DNA of 64,000 nt from positions 99,738 through 163,737 of the forward strand of contig CAIQBO010000035.1 of NCBI GenBank assembly GCA_903870145.1, written 5' to 3'. The position numbers were made by a program, and so were the translations under genes. Below, in pieces: positions 8,038 to 16,681 of the stretch. Position 1 is the first letter of the stretch, and the number at the start of each line of letters is the position of its first letter. A model generated the notes under the pieces. It made no database searches, was not told the origin of the DNA, and saw nothing but the letters and a program-made list of their open reading frames with translations. This stretch comes from an uncultured Burkholderiales bacterium. GTDB taxonomy: Bacteria > Pseudomonadota > Gammaproteobacteria > Burkholderiales > Burkholderiaceae_C.

Positions 8038-9191
8038 TGTCAAGCTGGAACATGGAGGACGAACGCGCGATTCTGGACAGCATCGACGTTTGGGTTGAGA
8101 AAGAGGTGCGCCCTATTGCCAAGCGCTTTGACCACGCCGATGAGTACCCGCATGACTTGGTGGAGCAGATGAAAGCACTCGGTCTGTTTGGCGCAACCAT
8201 CAGTCAAGATTATGGCGGCCTGGGCCTCTCGGCCGGAACCTACGCCAAGATTGTGATTCGAGTTGCAAGCGCATGGATGGCGCCCACCGGGATATTCAAT
8301 TCGCACTTGATCATGGCCACAGCCATAGAACGCTTTGGAACTGACAAACAAAAAAACGAATACCTGCCGCGCATGGCCCGAGGAGAGTTTCGCGGCGGCA
8401 TTGGTTTGACAGAGCCCAACGCAGGAACCGACCTGCAGGCCATTCGCACCCAAGCGCAACGCGATGGCGATCATTACGTCGTCAACGGTGCGAAGACGTG
8501 GATCACCAACAGCGGACAAGGCGACGGCTTGCTGCTGCTGGTCAAAACAGACCCGCAAGCACAGCCGCGCCACAAAGGCATGAGTTTGTTCATTGCTGAA
8601 AAGGCGGAAGGCTTCATCGTTGCCAAGAAGATGGAGAAACTTGGTTACAAAGCCATTGACACCTGTGAGCTGACTTTTGACAACTACCGCGTACCGGCTG
8701 AAAACTTGCTGGGCGGTGAGGAGGGCAAAGGCTTTGCACAAATTGCTGGGGGCTTGGAGTTGGGGCGCATCAACGTGGCCGCGCGAGGCTGTGGCATTGC
8801 TCAAGGGGCATTGGAGTTAGCGCTGCGCTACGCGCAAGAGCGCAGCACTTTTGGCAAGCCCATTTGCGAGCACCAGGCCATACAGCTGAAGTTGGCTGAG
8901 ATGGCCACACAGGTAGCGGCCGCCAAGTTGCTGATCGAACAAGCAGCGATCAAATACGATGCGGGCGAACGTTGTGATTTGGAGGCCGCGATGGCCAAGT
9001 ATTTTGGCTCAGAAGCCGGCGTGTTTTGCGCCAATGAGGCAATGCGAATTTTTGGCGGCTACAGCTACAGCACCGAATATGAAATCGAGCGCTACTACCG
9101 CGATGCCATGCTGATGTGCATTGGAGAGGGCACCAACGAAGTGCTGCGCACCATCATTGCCAAGCAGTTGATTGCGCGCAACCCCGCTTAA
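8037..9191 (+). CDS. Acyl-CoA dehydrogenase
   Basis: This is a full-length (384-residue) FAD-dependent acyl-CoA dehydrogenase that makes alpha,beta-enoyl-CoA and passes electrons to ETF. The three ACAD domains are seen. The flavin-contact motifs include GLTEPNAGTD and WITNS at mid-protein, RSTFGKPI begins the last helical domain, and the IGEGTNEVLR segment is where the catalytic Glu of many family members lies. The true ATG at 8037 overlaps the upstream stop. It is the last gene of the six-gene operon, tail to tail with the opposing operon. It probably produces the substrate of the MaoC hydratase. Confidence 0.92.
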   Translation: MSSWNMEDERAILDSIDVWVEKEVRPIAKRFDHADEYPHDLVEQMKALGLFGATISQDYGGLGLSAGTYAKIVIRVASAWMAPTGIFNSHLIMATAIERFGTDKQKNEYLPRMARGEFRGGIGLTEPNAGTDLQAIRTQAQRDGDHYVVNGAKTWITNSGQGDGLLLLVKTDPQAQPRHKGMSLFIAEKAEGFIVAKKMEKLGYKAIDTCELTFDNYRVPAENLLGGEEGKGFAQIAGGLELGRINVAARGCGIAQGALELALRYAQERSTFGKPICEHQAIQLKLAEMATQVAAAKLLIEQAAIKYDAGERCDLEAAMAKYFGSEAGVFCANEAMRIFGGYSYSTEYEIERYYRDAMLMCIGEGTNEVLRTIIAKQLIARNPA

Positions 9192-9195
9192 ATGA

Positions 9196-9207
9196 GGCTG
9201 CGCAGCC
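9196..9207. other. 12-bp palindrome between convergent operons
   Basis: The perfect inverted repeat GGCTGCGCAGCC lies in the 19-bp gap between two convergent stop codons. There is no long T tract, so it is at best a weak bidirectional transcription or RNA-decay barrier. Confidence 0.3.
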
Positions 9208-9210
9208 GCT

Positions 9211-10212
9211 TTAGTTGTCTAGGAGAACAACCGATTTTCCTTGATTCTCACCGCGCATCAATCGACAAAAAGCAGCAGGAACCTGGTCCAATCCGTGCTG
9301 GATGTCTTCACGAAAATGAAGTTGCCCTGCTTGGTAAAATGCACCCAACTCTTTGGTCATTTGTCGCATGTGCTGCCAATGGTCGTACACCACCAAGCCG
9401 CGGACAGTGGCACGCGAACGAATCAGTAAACCCGCATTCAATTGCGAGGGGCTTGCGCCGTTGTATTGCGCCATCAAGCCACACAGAACAACGCGGGCAT
9501 GAAGCGCCAAATTTTCAATGGCCGCATCGAGTACTTCACCGCCAACGTTGTCAAAATATACATCAATCCCCTTGGGGCACAGTTGCTTCAAGGCGCTTGT
9601 CAACGGCGTATTTTTGTAATCAATGCAGTCGTTGAAACCGGCCACACGTTTGACCCAATCACATTTTTCGGGGCCGCCGGCAATCCCGATCACACGGCAA
9701 CCCGCAATCCGGGCGAGTTGACCCACAGTGGCGCCAACTGCGCCGCTGGCTGCAGAGACCACCAAAGTTTCGTTGGGTTGAGCTTGGCATAGGAGGTTAA
9801 ATCCGACCCATGCCGTCAAGCCTGGCATGCCCAGGCCGCCCAGCGCCAGAGAGCTTGGGTTAATTTGAGGATCCACCCGGCGGCACTGCGGGATCGACTG
9901 AGCATCCAATACCGCATGGGTTCTCCAGCCGCACGGAGCGACCCACTTTTCTCCTACAACCATGCGCAAGTCATGTGACTCGATCACCTCCACCAGGCCT
10001 TCACCTCGGACCAAGTCGCCTGGGTGGATGGAGGCGCTCAGGTGTTTGCCTGCCATCGCACTGCGCAGATAAGGGTCCATCGACAGGGCGTGAACACGAA
10101 CCAAAACTTCGCCAGATTGAGGGCCGGACAGGTGGGCATGGCCCATGGCAAAGTCACTCACTTCGGGAGCGCCTTGAGGGGTGTGCGTGAGGGTAATTTG
10201 TTGAATTTGCAT
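9211..10212 (-). CDS. Zinc-independent MDR NADP-dependent oxidoreductase (CurA-like)
   Basis: This is a medium-chain reductase of 333 residues from the leukotriene B4 12-hydroxydehydrogenase/curcumin reductase branch. These enzymes reduce the C=C of alpha,beta-unsaturated ketones with NADPH. It has the DPYLRSAM-type N-terminal motif, the nucleotide loop SAASGAVGATVGQ, and YFDNVGGEVLDA. There are no zinc-binding Cys/His clusters. It is the last gene of the operon read from the 15743-15771 promoter. A paralogue lies at 35246-36328 in the same island, so two enone reductions may be needed. Confidence 0.88.
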   Translation of the reverse strand: MQIQQITLTHTPQGAPEVSDFAMGHAHLSGPQSGEVLVRVHALSMDPYLRSAMAGKHLSASIHPGDLVRGEGLVEVIESHDLRMVVGEKWVAPCGWRTHAVLDAQSIPQCRRVDPQINPSSLALGGLGMPGLTAWVGFNLLCQAQPNETLVVSAASGAVGATVGQLARIAGCRVIGIAGGPEKCDWVKRVAGFNDCIDYKNTPLTSALKQLCPKGIDVYFDNVGGEVLDAAIENLALHARVVLCGLMAQYNGASPSQLNAGLLIRSRATVRGLVVYDHWQHMRQMTKELGAFYQAGQLHFREDIQHGLDQVPAAFCRLMRGENQGKSVVLLDN

Positions 10213-10257
10213 GGGGCTTTGCGCAAGGCAGTTGTTCAGGTCGACAGGGCCACAACG

Positions 10258-11133
10258 TCAAGGCGAGGTGCGCAAGGCGCACTGTCGCAAGTGATCGGTC
10301 ATGATGCGATAGCGTTCTTTCATGTCAATGGGGGTGTTGACCGTTTGGATGTGATCTGGCAATTGAAAACTCAACAACTTGTCGATGTACTTGAGAAGCA
10401 CAGAGCCTTCCCATCGAAACACTGTCGTTGGAATTTTGAGGGCCATTACGTGTTCAACTTTTTCATGCGCCATGGCGGCGCGGTAGGCTGCGCTGTACGA
10501 GGGCCCTGCGGCTAAAAACTCCATCATGACGGCGTGAATTTCTGCCGCACTGGGCTCACGTGGACTGATGCGGTGGCTTGGGGTATTTTCAAACCACGGA
10601 AAGTGAGTGAGCATGCCACGAGCCATCTGCCATGCTACTTTCAAATGATCGCGATTGTCATTTGGGGTCAAATCTGGAAAGTAATGCGCGAGCAAGTGTT
10701 GACGTTCATGGTCATCCAAGTGAGCCGCATTGTCTAAAAATAAATGCGCAATTTGATCGGGGTATCGGTGGGCATAGGCGATGGCCAATTGGGCGCCGGT
10801 GGCTGACCCATACAAGAGGCAGGGTGCGCCAATGGTTTTTTGCAAGCAGGCGTTCAGGGCCGGCAAGTAGTCAGACAAACTGGTCGGTTGCTGGGGCAGG
10901 CTATCGGAGCCTCCGTAGCCGGGTGTGTCCATGGCGAGCACATGAAACCATGGCGCCAGCAGTTTCATCCAGGGCTCGAACATGAGCGAGCTGCGAGGAG
11001 AGGGGTGAAGCAAAACCACAATGGGCTTGCGAGCGGCGGTCAATGTGCTGTCGGTCGATGGCGAGTTGATTTCACGGTACTGAATGCGCAAGCCCTCAAC
11101 TTGGCAAGAGTGCAGCTCAATGCAATCTGTCAT
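10258..11133 (-). CDS. Alpha/beta-hydrolase-like protein lacking the canonical nucleophile
   Basis: The fold is clear: a strand leading to HPSPRSS (oxyanion region), then MDTPGYGGSD, then the nucleophile elbow near residues 107-114. The elbow reads G-S-A-T-G-A, so the usual G-x-S-x-G serine position (residue 111) is Ala, with Ser only one place earlier. I also cannot find a convincing catalytic His near the C-terminus. It may be a non-hydrolytic lyase, a binding protein or a decayed enzyme. The start at 11133 overlaps the DctM stop (ATGA), so it is a coupled member of the TRAP operon. Confidence 0.75.
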   Translation of the reverse strand: MTDCIELHSCQVEGLRIQYREINSPSTDSTLTAARKPIVVLLHPSPRSSLMFEPWMKLLAPWFHVLAMDTPGYGGSDSLPQQPTSLSDYLPALNACLQKTIGAPCLLYGSATGAQLAIAYAHRYPDQIAHLFLDNAAHLDDHERQHLLAHYFPDLTPNDNRDHLKVAWQMARGMLTHFPWFENTPSHRISPREPSAAEIHAVMMEFLAAGPSYSAAYRAAMAHEKVEHVMALKIPTTVFRWEGSVLLKYIDKLLSFQLPDHIQTVNTPIDMKERYRIMTDHLRQCALRTSP

Positions 11134-12404
11134 TTCAACAAGGCGGTAGAAAGGCCTGGCCACAAGATGACCGTCAACAACCCGACCCCGAGCAAAACAA
11201 TGAATGGAACAACAGCCTTGCAGCATTCAGCAAACGAGGTTTTGAAGGCCACAGAGGCCACGATCAAATTCAGCCCCATGGGAGGGGTCAGGTAACCAAT
11301 TTCCAAATTAACCAACATGATCATGGCAAAGTGAATCGGATCCATTCCCATGGCGCTGGCCATGGGGGCAAGCAGTGGCGCCAAGATCAAAATGGCAGAG
11401 CCAATGTCAATCAAGCAACCTGCAATCAGAAGCAGCACATTAACGGCAATTAAAAAGCCGATCTTGCTGCTGACTTGGCTGGCCATCCATTGCGCCGCCA
11501 TTTCCGGCACATGCTTTTCACCCAAAAAAACATTGATGCTCACGGCCATGATCAACATGGGGAAGAGAGCCCCAGACATTTTGATGGTGTCTTGAGATAT
11601 CTGAAAAAGTTTGGCCAGTGTCAATTGACGATGCACCAGCATGTCGATCAAAACCGCATAGAAAAGAGCCACCACAGCCGACTCGGTGGCGGTGAAGTAG
11701 CCGCTGTAGATGCCACCAATGATGATCACGGGCACCATCATGGCGAACACGCCACTCCAAAGCGAGGCGAGTATTTCTGCCCTATCCCATGCCGCAGATT
11801 GCCGCAAATGGCGGTTTTTATAGACCGCATAGACGCCGAGTAGAAAAGCCAAAAACAATCCTGGAAGCACCCCGGCTTTGAACAAGTCGGTGATGGAGAC
11901 GCCGGTCATGATGCCGTACAAAATCATAGGGATTGACGGCGGGATGATGATGCCCAAAGTGCCGGCAGCGCAGAGCAAACCCAAAGAGAATCGATGGTCG
12001 TAGCCCGCCTTCACCATGGCTGGATAAAGCACACCACCGACAGCCAGCATCGTGACTGTGGACGAGCCTGAAATGGCTGCAAAAAGCGAACACGACAAAA
12101 CCGCCGCCAATGCCAAGCCGCCAGGGATTGGCGCTGTCAGCGCAGCCATCACGCGCACCAGTCGAGATGCAATGCTGCCATTGGCCATCACGTTGCCTGC
12201 CAGAACGTACAATGGGATGGCTAGAAAATTCTCATTGCGTGCAATTTGCCAAGCATCAATGGCTGTGTAGCCAATGGCGCCATTGCTGTAGAAGTAGTAA
12301 AGCCAAGCTGAGGACAGGCCCAACACGACGATCATGTTTTGCCGCAGCCACAGCAGCATGGGAACCATCACGGCAAGTCCCACCAGGGGCCAGATCGAAC
12401 TCAT
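11130..12404 (-). CDS. dctM: TRAP transporter large permease, DctM-like
   Basis: This 424-residue inner-membrane protein of about 12 helices is the ion-coupled transport subunit of a TRAP uptake system. Typical conserved stretches include AISGSSTVTMLAVGGVLYPAM and GIIIPPSIPMILYG and the terminal NLEIGYLTPPMGLNL. It overlaps dctQ (ATGA) and the hydrolase-like gene downstream. With DctP and DctQ it makes a complete transporter for an organic acid, presumably a substrate or intermediate of the island. Regulation is expected from operator 3. Confidence 0.93.
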   Translation of the reverse strand: MSSIWPLVGLAVMVPMLLWLRQNMIVVLGLSSAWLYYFYSNGAIGYTAIDAWQIARNENFLAIPLYVLAGNVMANGSIASRLVRVMAALTAPIPGGLALAAVLSCSLFAAISGSSTVTMLAVGGVLYPAMVKAGYDHRFSLGLLCAAGTLGIIIPPSIPMILYGIMTGVSITDLFKAGVLPGLFLAFLLGVYAVYKNRHLRQSAAWDRAEILASLWSGVFAMMVPVIIIGGIYSGYFTATESAVVALFYAVLIDMLVHRQLTLAKLFQISQDTIKMSGALFPMLIMAVSINVFLGEKHVPEMAAQWMASQVSSKIGFLIAVNVLLLIAGCLIDIGSAILILAPLLAPMASAMGMDPIHFAMIMLVNLEIGYLTPPMGLNLIVASVAFKTSFAECCKAVVPFIVLLGVGLLTVILWPGLSTALLK

Positions 12405-12985
12405 CGGGTGGTGTCAGTTGCGGGTTTGCCAAGGTCGCCGTCGCTTGGGTTGGCGAAGGCTTGAACTTGAGCTTGCGTTGGCGCATCATTCTCGCCCTGC
12501 GCCGGCGCAGGGCGCAGGGCAGGCCAAATGCTGTACATCCAATGACGAAAAACAGCCAGCACAAAAGCCAGCATCATGAACAGTTGAAAAGGCCAAATTT
12601 GCCACTGCAAAACAGGGTCGGTTTCTTGCAACGCAATGCTCTCTTGCATCATTTGCCAGCACAGAACTGAGGCGCCAGCACAAAACAGAGCAAACCCGAT
12701 GTCAGTCAATCGATCCCAAAAAGCCTGGAGCGGCGCAGGCACCAAGTTGTCAAAGAACTTGGGCCGCAGGTGCGAGCCTGCAGCCGAAGCAATACCGATG
12801 CCGATGAAAGATAAAAACACATTGGCATAAATGGCAATGGGCGTGGCCCAAATTTTGCCACTGCCAAGTGCTTCACGATTCAAAATGTCCCAGCCCAAAA
12901 CCAAAACCATGACCAAAAATGCCAGAGATGTGCAAGCTTGCTCAAATCGCAGCATCAACCGCAGTGTGATTTGTGCTGTGTTCAT
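12401..12985 (-). CDS. dctQ: TRAP transporter small permease, DctQ-like
   Basis: This 194-residue protein with four predicted membrane segments has the position and size of the DctQ subunit that bridges DctP and DctM. A hydrophobic first helix (SLAFLVMVLVLGWDILNR-like) begins after a short cytoplasmic end. The last 30 residues are hydrophilic and unusual in length. It lies between dctP (23-bp gap) and dctM (4-bp overlap). Sequence conservation in this subunit is low, so the call rests partly on context. Confidence 0.88.
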   Translation of the reverse strand: MNTAQITLRLMLRFEQACTSLAFLVMVLVLGWDILNREALGSGKIWATPIAIYANVFLSFIGIGIASAAGSHLRPKFFDNLVPAPLQAFWDRLTDIGFALFCAGASVLCWQMMQESIALQETDPVLQWQIWPFQLFMMLAFVLAVFRHWMYSIWPALRPAPAQGENDAPTQAQVQAFANPSDGDLGKPATDTTR

Positions 12986-13008
12986 GGTGGGGCCTATTCA
13001 AGCCAGGT

Positions 13009-14001
13009 TCATTTGGTTGCAGCGATGTCTTTGGCCAGATCGTCGTAGATCTTTTTCGCATCGGCCCCCAAACCACTCAAGATCTCTTCACTGGCTTTTT
13101 TGCCTGCTGCTTGCCACTGTGCCATCTCAGAAGGCGTGGGCCGGTAGATGCTCAGGCCTTTGCTTGCGGCCGTGGTCAAAAATTGGTCGTTACCGGCGCG
13201 CGTGGCAGCGGCTTGATCGCGCGTGCTCCAGCCATTTTGAACAGCACTCTTTTGCTTGGCGTTGAGTTTGTCAAACCACTCTTTGTTGCACAAGATCGTG
13301 CCGGAGTCAAAGGCGTGGCCCGTCAACGTGTAGTGCGCGGCCGCTTTGGCGATCATGGCGCTGTAGATCACAAGGCCTGCCTCGCCGCCTTTGATGAGGC
13401 CAGTTTGCAAGCCGGGCATGGTCTCGGCAATGGGCAAAACAACGGGCTCTGCGCCGGTGGATTTGACCCAGGCTTGCGATGCGCGTGCCTGTGTGGCGCG
13501 CAGCTTGACGCCTTTGACATCGGCAGGTGATTTGATCGGCTGCACGCCATAGGTGTGCGTGAAACCCACCTCCACAAATTGAAGCAATTCCACGCCTTTG
13601 GCTGAAAAGAGTTTTCGGTAGGTCTCGGTCAGACCTTTGTCATAGGCGTAATCAACTTGTTTGAAATTAGAAAAAAGGTAAGGCAGTTGCAGCACGCCAA
13701 CTTCAGGCAATATGGTTGAAGAGCCCTGCAAAGAAACGCCAGCACAGGCAATACGGCCGCGGCGCAAATTCGACAGCAAGTTGCCCTCATTGGGATCGCT
13801 GGTGTTCAAATCAACCTTGATGGTTGCGCCACTGTCGCGTTCAACATTTGTTTTGAATTTTTGCCAAAACTCAAGGAATACGCTACCAGGGGGCGCGAAG
13901 GCGCCAGTTTGTAAAACGATAGGCTCTTGTGCACTTACCGTAGAGACAAGCGTGGCGGCCGACAGCGCAATGAAAGTCAGCAGTGTGTTTTTGTGTTTCA
14001 T
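13009..14001 (-). CDS. dctP: TRAP transporter substrate-binding protein, DctP-like
   Basis: This periplasmic solute-binding protein of about 330 residues has a signal peptide, with cleavage predicted after V-S-A. The ATG at 14001 (Met-Lys-His-Lys) gives a normal signal peptide; an ATG five codons upstream is also possible. The family hallmark, the Arg that binds the ligand carboxylate, is in VKLRATQARASQ. The family mostly binds carboxylates, suggesting an acidic substrate. It is second in the operon behind the FAD oxidase, and the binding specificity cannot be read further. Confidence 0.92.
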   Translation of the reverse strand: MKHKNTLLTFIALSAATLVSTVSAQEPIVLQTGAFAPPGSVFLEFWQKFKTNVERDSGATIKVDLNTSDPNEGNLLSNLRRGRIACAGVSLQGSSTILPEVGVLQLPYLFSNFKQVDYAYDKGLTETYRKLFSAKGVELLQFVEVGFTHTYGVQPIKSPADVKGVKLRATQARASQAWVKSTGAEPVVLPIAETMPGLQTGLIKGGEAGLVIYSAMIAKAAAHYTLTGHAFDSGTILCNKEWFDKLNAKQKSAVQNGWSTRDQAAATRAGNDQFLTTAASKGLSIYRPTPSEMAQWQAAGKKASEEILSGLGADAKKIYDDLAKDIAATK

Positions 14002-14050
14002 GGTGGAGCCATTCAAAATGATGGATGTGCGGATTGAAAATCAGTTTGTT

Positions 14051-15682
14051 TCAGGATGAAGCCGCAATTTCTGACGCATTGGGGCTCCCCGCTGCAAGCC
14101 CTAAACTGCCAGGGTTCATCAAACCGTGAGGGTCCAAGGCTTGTTTGAGGGCAAGTACCAACTGCCGTGTGTTGGGCTGAAGCCGTTGAAGATAAGGATA
14201 GGCGCGGCCATGCTGAAAATGAACAGCACCAAACGAGTCTAGGCACTGCGTGACCTCTGTCCAGAGTTGACTGACCAGGGCATGGGCAGCGGGAGACGGT
14301 GGGCGTTTCTGCCAAGCCGCCGTCAGGCTTGTTCCCAGCACATCCACATGGATAGGCAGGATTTCATCGGGCCAATAAAAGCAGGGCTCGAATAAAAACG
14401 CACGGTCTAAATTGGCTGTCAAAGGGGAGTAGACAATGTTGTGCGTTTGCATTTCCTTGGCGTGCGCTGCAATTAAAGTTTCAATGCTGCGCACCACCTC
14501 TTGCGCCTTAGACAGCGGCACGATGCCATGTACGGGCACCCACCGGTCGCCGTTGTAGCCCAGTACCGAACGCAGGGGCTGAAATGGCTGAGCGCGAAGC
14601 ACCGTGGGGACGGAGGCGGGTTGGACTACGCCCTGGTGCGCAACAGCGATCTGGGCCACCCGTGCCAGACGCCCGTCAACATGAGCCTGGCTGTCACCAT
14701 CCAAGGCCAAGTGGATCGAGTAGGGGTGCACCGCAAGGTACTGCGTGCCCGTCAAGGCCAGACTGGCCGCGCTTTTCAGACCCGAGATCAAATCGGGAGC
14801 TGCCCGAGTGATTCGACTGAGTGTTTGAAGACCGGTGGCCAGTTTGTTGCCGGTCTGGGCGGAGTGGACAGCTTTGAATGCATCGATGCCGAAGCACTCT
14901 GAGCCCAGGCCTTGGCGCATCAAGTCAATTTGTGCGCCCACCATGTCTGCCAGTGTTGGAAAGCCAAAGGAGGCATAACCTTGAGCCGCAGGCACAGGAA
15001 TCAACCTCAGCGTGGCCTGGGCTTTGATGCCCATGGCGCCCGCGTCCCCCAAAAATAAACCCGTCAAGTCAGGCCCGCCCCAGCGCGCAAAGGGCGATGC
15101 CCCCGAGAAGCCCGCACTTCCAGTGTGCAGCAACTCGCCATTGGCAAGCACCACGCTCAAAGACAGAACCGATTCGGCGGCGCTGCCGTGTTGCCCTGCG
15201 CCAAAGAACATGCTGTTTTGCGACAAGGCGCCACCCACTGTGGCGCGCAAGCCCGACAAGGGGCCTGCGTAGGGCGTGGTGTAGCCGCTGCCGCTCAGTG
15301 CGTCCCGCACTTGTGCCCAAGTGCAACCGGCCTCTAGCGTGATGTACAGGTCGTGGGTGTTGACTTCAACAACACGGTTCATGCGCGACAAGTCAATGCA
15401 CGCATAAGCTTGAGCAGGCAAATAGCCGCCGGTGTAGGACATGCCCCCGCCACGCGGCGCCAATGCCAAGCCGGCGCAGTGGATGCTGGCGCTGGCGCTG
15501 GCCAAGGAGGCCGAACTGCGCGGGTACAAGATGAACTGTGGCAGCTGCGGAGACTGGAAAAAAATGTCGTGTGCGGCCAACTGCAGGGCGGCAACATCCT
15601 CAACGACGGCGTCAGTTCCACAAACAAGCCGCAGCGCATGGGGCAAGTCTTTGAGATGCTCGGTTTTCGGAATGATTGCCAT
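14051..15682 (-). CDS. FAD-binding oxidase/dehydrogenase (PCMH/GlcD-like fold)
   Basis: This 543-residue flavoprotein has an N-terminal FAD-binding PCMH domain (about residues 45-225; motifs APRGGGMSYTGGY and GGALSQNSMF) and a C-terminal FAD-linked oxidase domain ending in DPHGLMNPGSLG. It resembles the vanillyl-alcohol oxidase/4-cresol dehydrogenase/GlcD superfamily, which oxidises hydroxy acids or p-alkylphenols. No obvious His-FAD anchor could be assigned. It is the first gene of the operon with dctPQM. ATG at 15682 is preferred over TTG one codon earlier. It is not the missing GlcD for glcEF, judging by its size and distant location. Confidence 0.82.
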   Translation of the reverse strand: MAIIPKTEHLKDLPHALRLVCGTDAVVEDVAALQLAAHDIFFQSPQLPQFILYPRSSASLASASASIHCAGLALAPRGGGMSYTGGYLPAQAYACIDLSRMNRVVEVNTHDLYITLEAGCTWAQVRDALSGSGYTTPYAGPLSGLRATVGGALSQNSMFFGAGQHGSAAESVLSLSVVLANGELLHTGSAGFSGASPFARWGGPDLTGLFLGDAGAMGIKAQATLRLIPVPAAQGYASFGFPTLADMVGAQIDLMRQGLGSECFGIDAFKAVHSAQTGNKLATGLQTLSRITRAAPDLISGLKSAASLALTGTQYLAVHPYSIHLALDGDSQAHVDGRLARVAQIAVAHQGVVQPASVPTVLRAQPFQPLRSVLGYNGDRWVPVHGIVPLSKAQEVVRSIETLIAAHAKEMQTHNIVYSPLTANLDRAFLFEPCFYWPDEILPIHVDVLGTSLTAAWQKRPPSPAAHALVSQLWTEVTQCLDSFGAVHFQHGRAYPYLQRLQPNTRQLVLALKQALDPHGLMNPGSLGLAAGSPNASEIAASS

Positions 15683-15726
15683 CAATAAGGCCGCTTTGAG
15701 AATTGGAGGGCGCTGGGGTTCTAGAT

Positions 15727-15738
15727 TTGTCCGTACAA
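15727..15738. promoter_or_regulatory. Island operator 3 (TTGTCCGTACAA)
   Basis: This copy differs from the consensus by one base (G to T in the centre). It lies 4 bp downstream of a minus-strand -10 box, so it covers the start of the FAD-oxidase/TRAP operon. Confidence 0.82.
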
Positions 15739-15742
15739 CTTT

Positions 15743-15771
15743 ATGCTAAAGAGCCAAGGCAATCTTGTCAA
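15743..15771 (-). promoter_or_regulatory. Sigma-70 promoter of the FAD-oxidase/TRAP operon
   Basis: On the minus strand, a perfect -35 TTGACA (15766-15771) is followed after 17 bp by a -10 TAGCAT (15743-15748). Operator 3 follows at once. This is the same arrangement as at 4568-4607. Confidence 0.8.
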
Positions 15772-15844
15772 GAAAAATCGCACGGGAAAAATGAAAAACA
15801 CAGTCGCACGTAACACTGCGCTATGCGGCTTTTCGCAGGAAACG

Positions 15845-16681
15845 CTAGCTCGATTCGTGTTTGAGAATGGTGGTGTAGCGAAACATGTCAGATCGGTGCA
15901 GCGATATCGCTACGGCAATCAGTTTTCCCTTGCGGTCGTAGTAGGTACGGCTGGCGCGCAGGGAAGGAGAATTTTTGGTGACATTCAGCTGAGCCGCAGT
16001 GACTGCATCCAGCGCGACAGCCTCGAAAGTTTGTTCAATCCGCCCAAGCGTGCGCGAATCAAGCAAAGCAAGCAACACGGGTAAAGCGCTGGAGGGGTTG
16101 AGAAGTTTTTCGCGTCGTCCAGGCGTCTGGGGGGGGAAGTACAAATGTGTCAGCGCAAAGGGGCGGCCAGCCTCGCCGTGCTCGCCTCGCTCGCTGCGCA
16201 AAGCTTGTAATTCGATGCAGAAAGTTCCGCTTGCGCAGCCCAAGCGGGCGGCCATGACTTGACTGACGGGGGTTTCATTGGCTTTCAGCAGTTGCAAACG
16301 GCTTTCCTTGCCGTATTGATGCAAGTCTTCAATGCTGTCGACAACTTGCCGATAACGCACAGGAGGTTTATCTGAGATGACCACCGAGCCCGAGCCTTGA
16401 CGGCGCACAATCAGGCCGCTTTCTTCAAGAATTCTCAAGCCTTCACGCACCGTGTGTCGACTGACTTTCAGTTGTTCGCACAACTCAGCTTCTGCAGGCA
16501 AGGCAGAGCCAACCGAAAATTTCTTTTTGACGATGTCGTTGATCAGTGCGTCAGCAATGGCGCGGTAACGAGGGATTTTGGGCAGGGTCACGCTGGAACA
16601 GTTCAAAAAATCAGAGGTTTCTGCGAAGTGTACGCCACGCTTGGTGTAAGTGTTCACGGTGCTCAGGGGCGGCAATGGCAA
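15845..16681 (-). CDS. GntR-family regulator with UTRA effector domain (HutC-like)
   Basis: This is a DNA-binding repressor candidate. The winged helix-turn-helix (about residues 35-100) shows PRYRAIADALINDIV, LPAEAELCEQL, VSRHTVREGLRIL and RRQGSGSVV, classic for GntR proteins. The rest is a UTRA ligand-binding domain ending in the SLHRSDMFRYTT-type motif. HutC-group proteins bind palindromes with a GT-4N-AC core, and the island operator (GTCCGGAC core) fits. It is the only regulator gene in the island. It overlaps the end of the upstream CoA-transferase gene. An in-frame GTG at 16591 would remove the overlap and give a more typical length of 248 residues. Operator 4 upstream of its operon predicts autoregulation. 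Confidence 0.88.
   Translation of the reverse strand: MPLPPLSTVNTYTKRGVHFAETSDFLNCSSVTLPKIPRYRAIADALINDIVKKKFSVGSALPAEAELCEQLKVSRHTVREGLRILEESGLIVRRQGSGSVVISDKPPVRYRQVVDSIEDLHQYGKESRLQLLKANETPVSQVMAARLGCASGTFCIELQALRSERGEHGEAGRPFALTHLYFPPQTPGRREKLLNPSSALPVLLALLDSRTLGRIEQTFEAVALDAVTAAQLNVTKNSPSLRASRTYYDRKGKLIAVAISLHRSDMFRYTTILKHESS

Noticed and set aside
14051..15682. The FAD oxidase as the missing GlcD
   Set aside because: It is longer than GlcD, sits in a TRAP operon about 26 kb away and is under the island operator; the general fold is shared but not the specific motifs.
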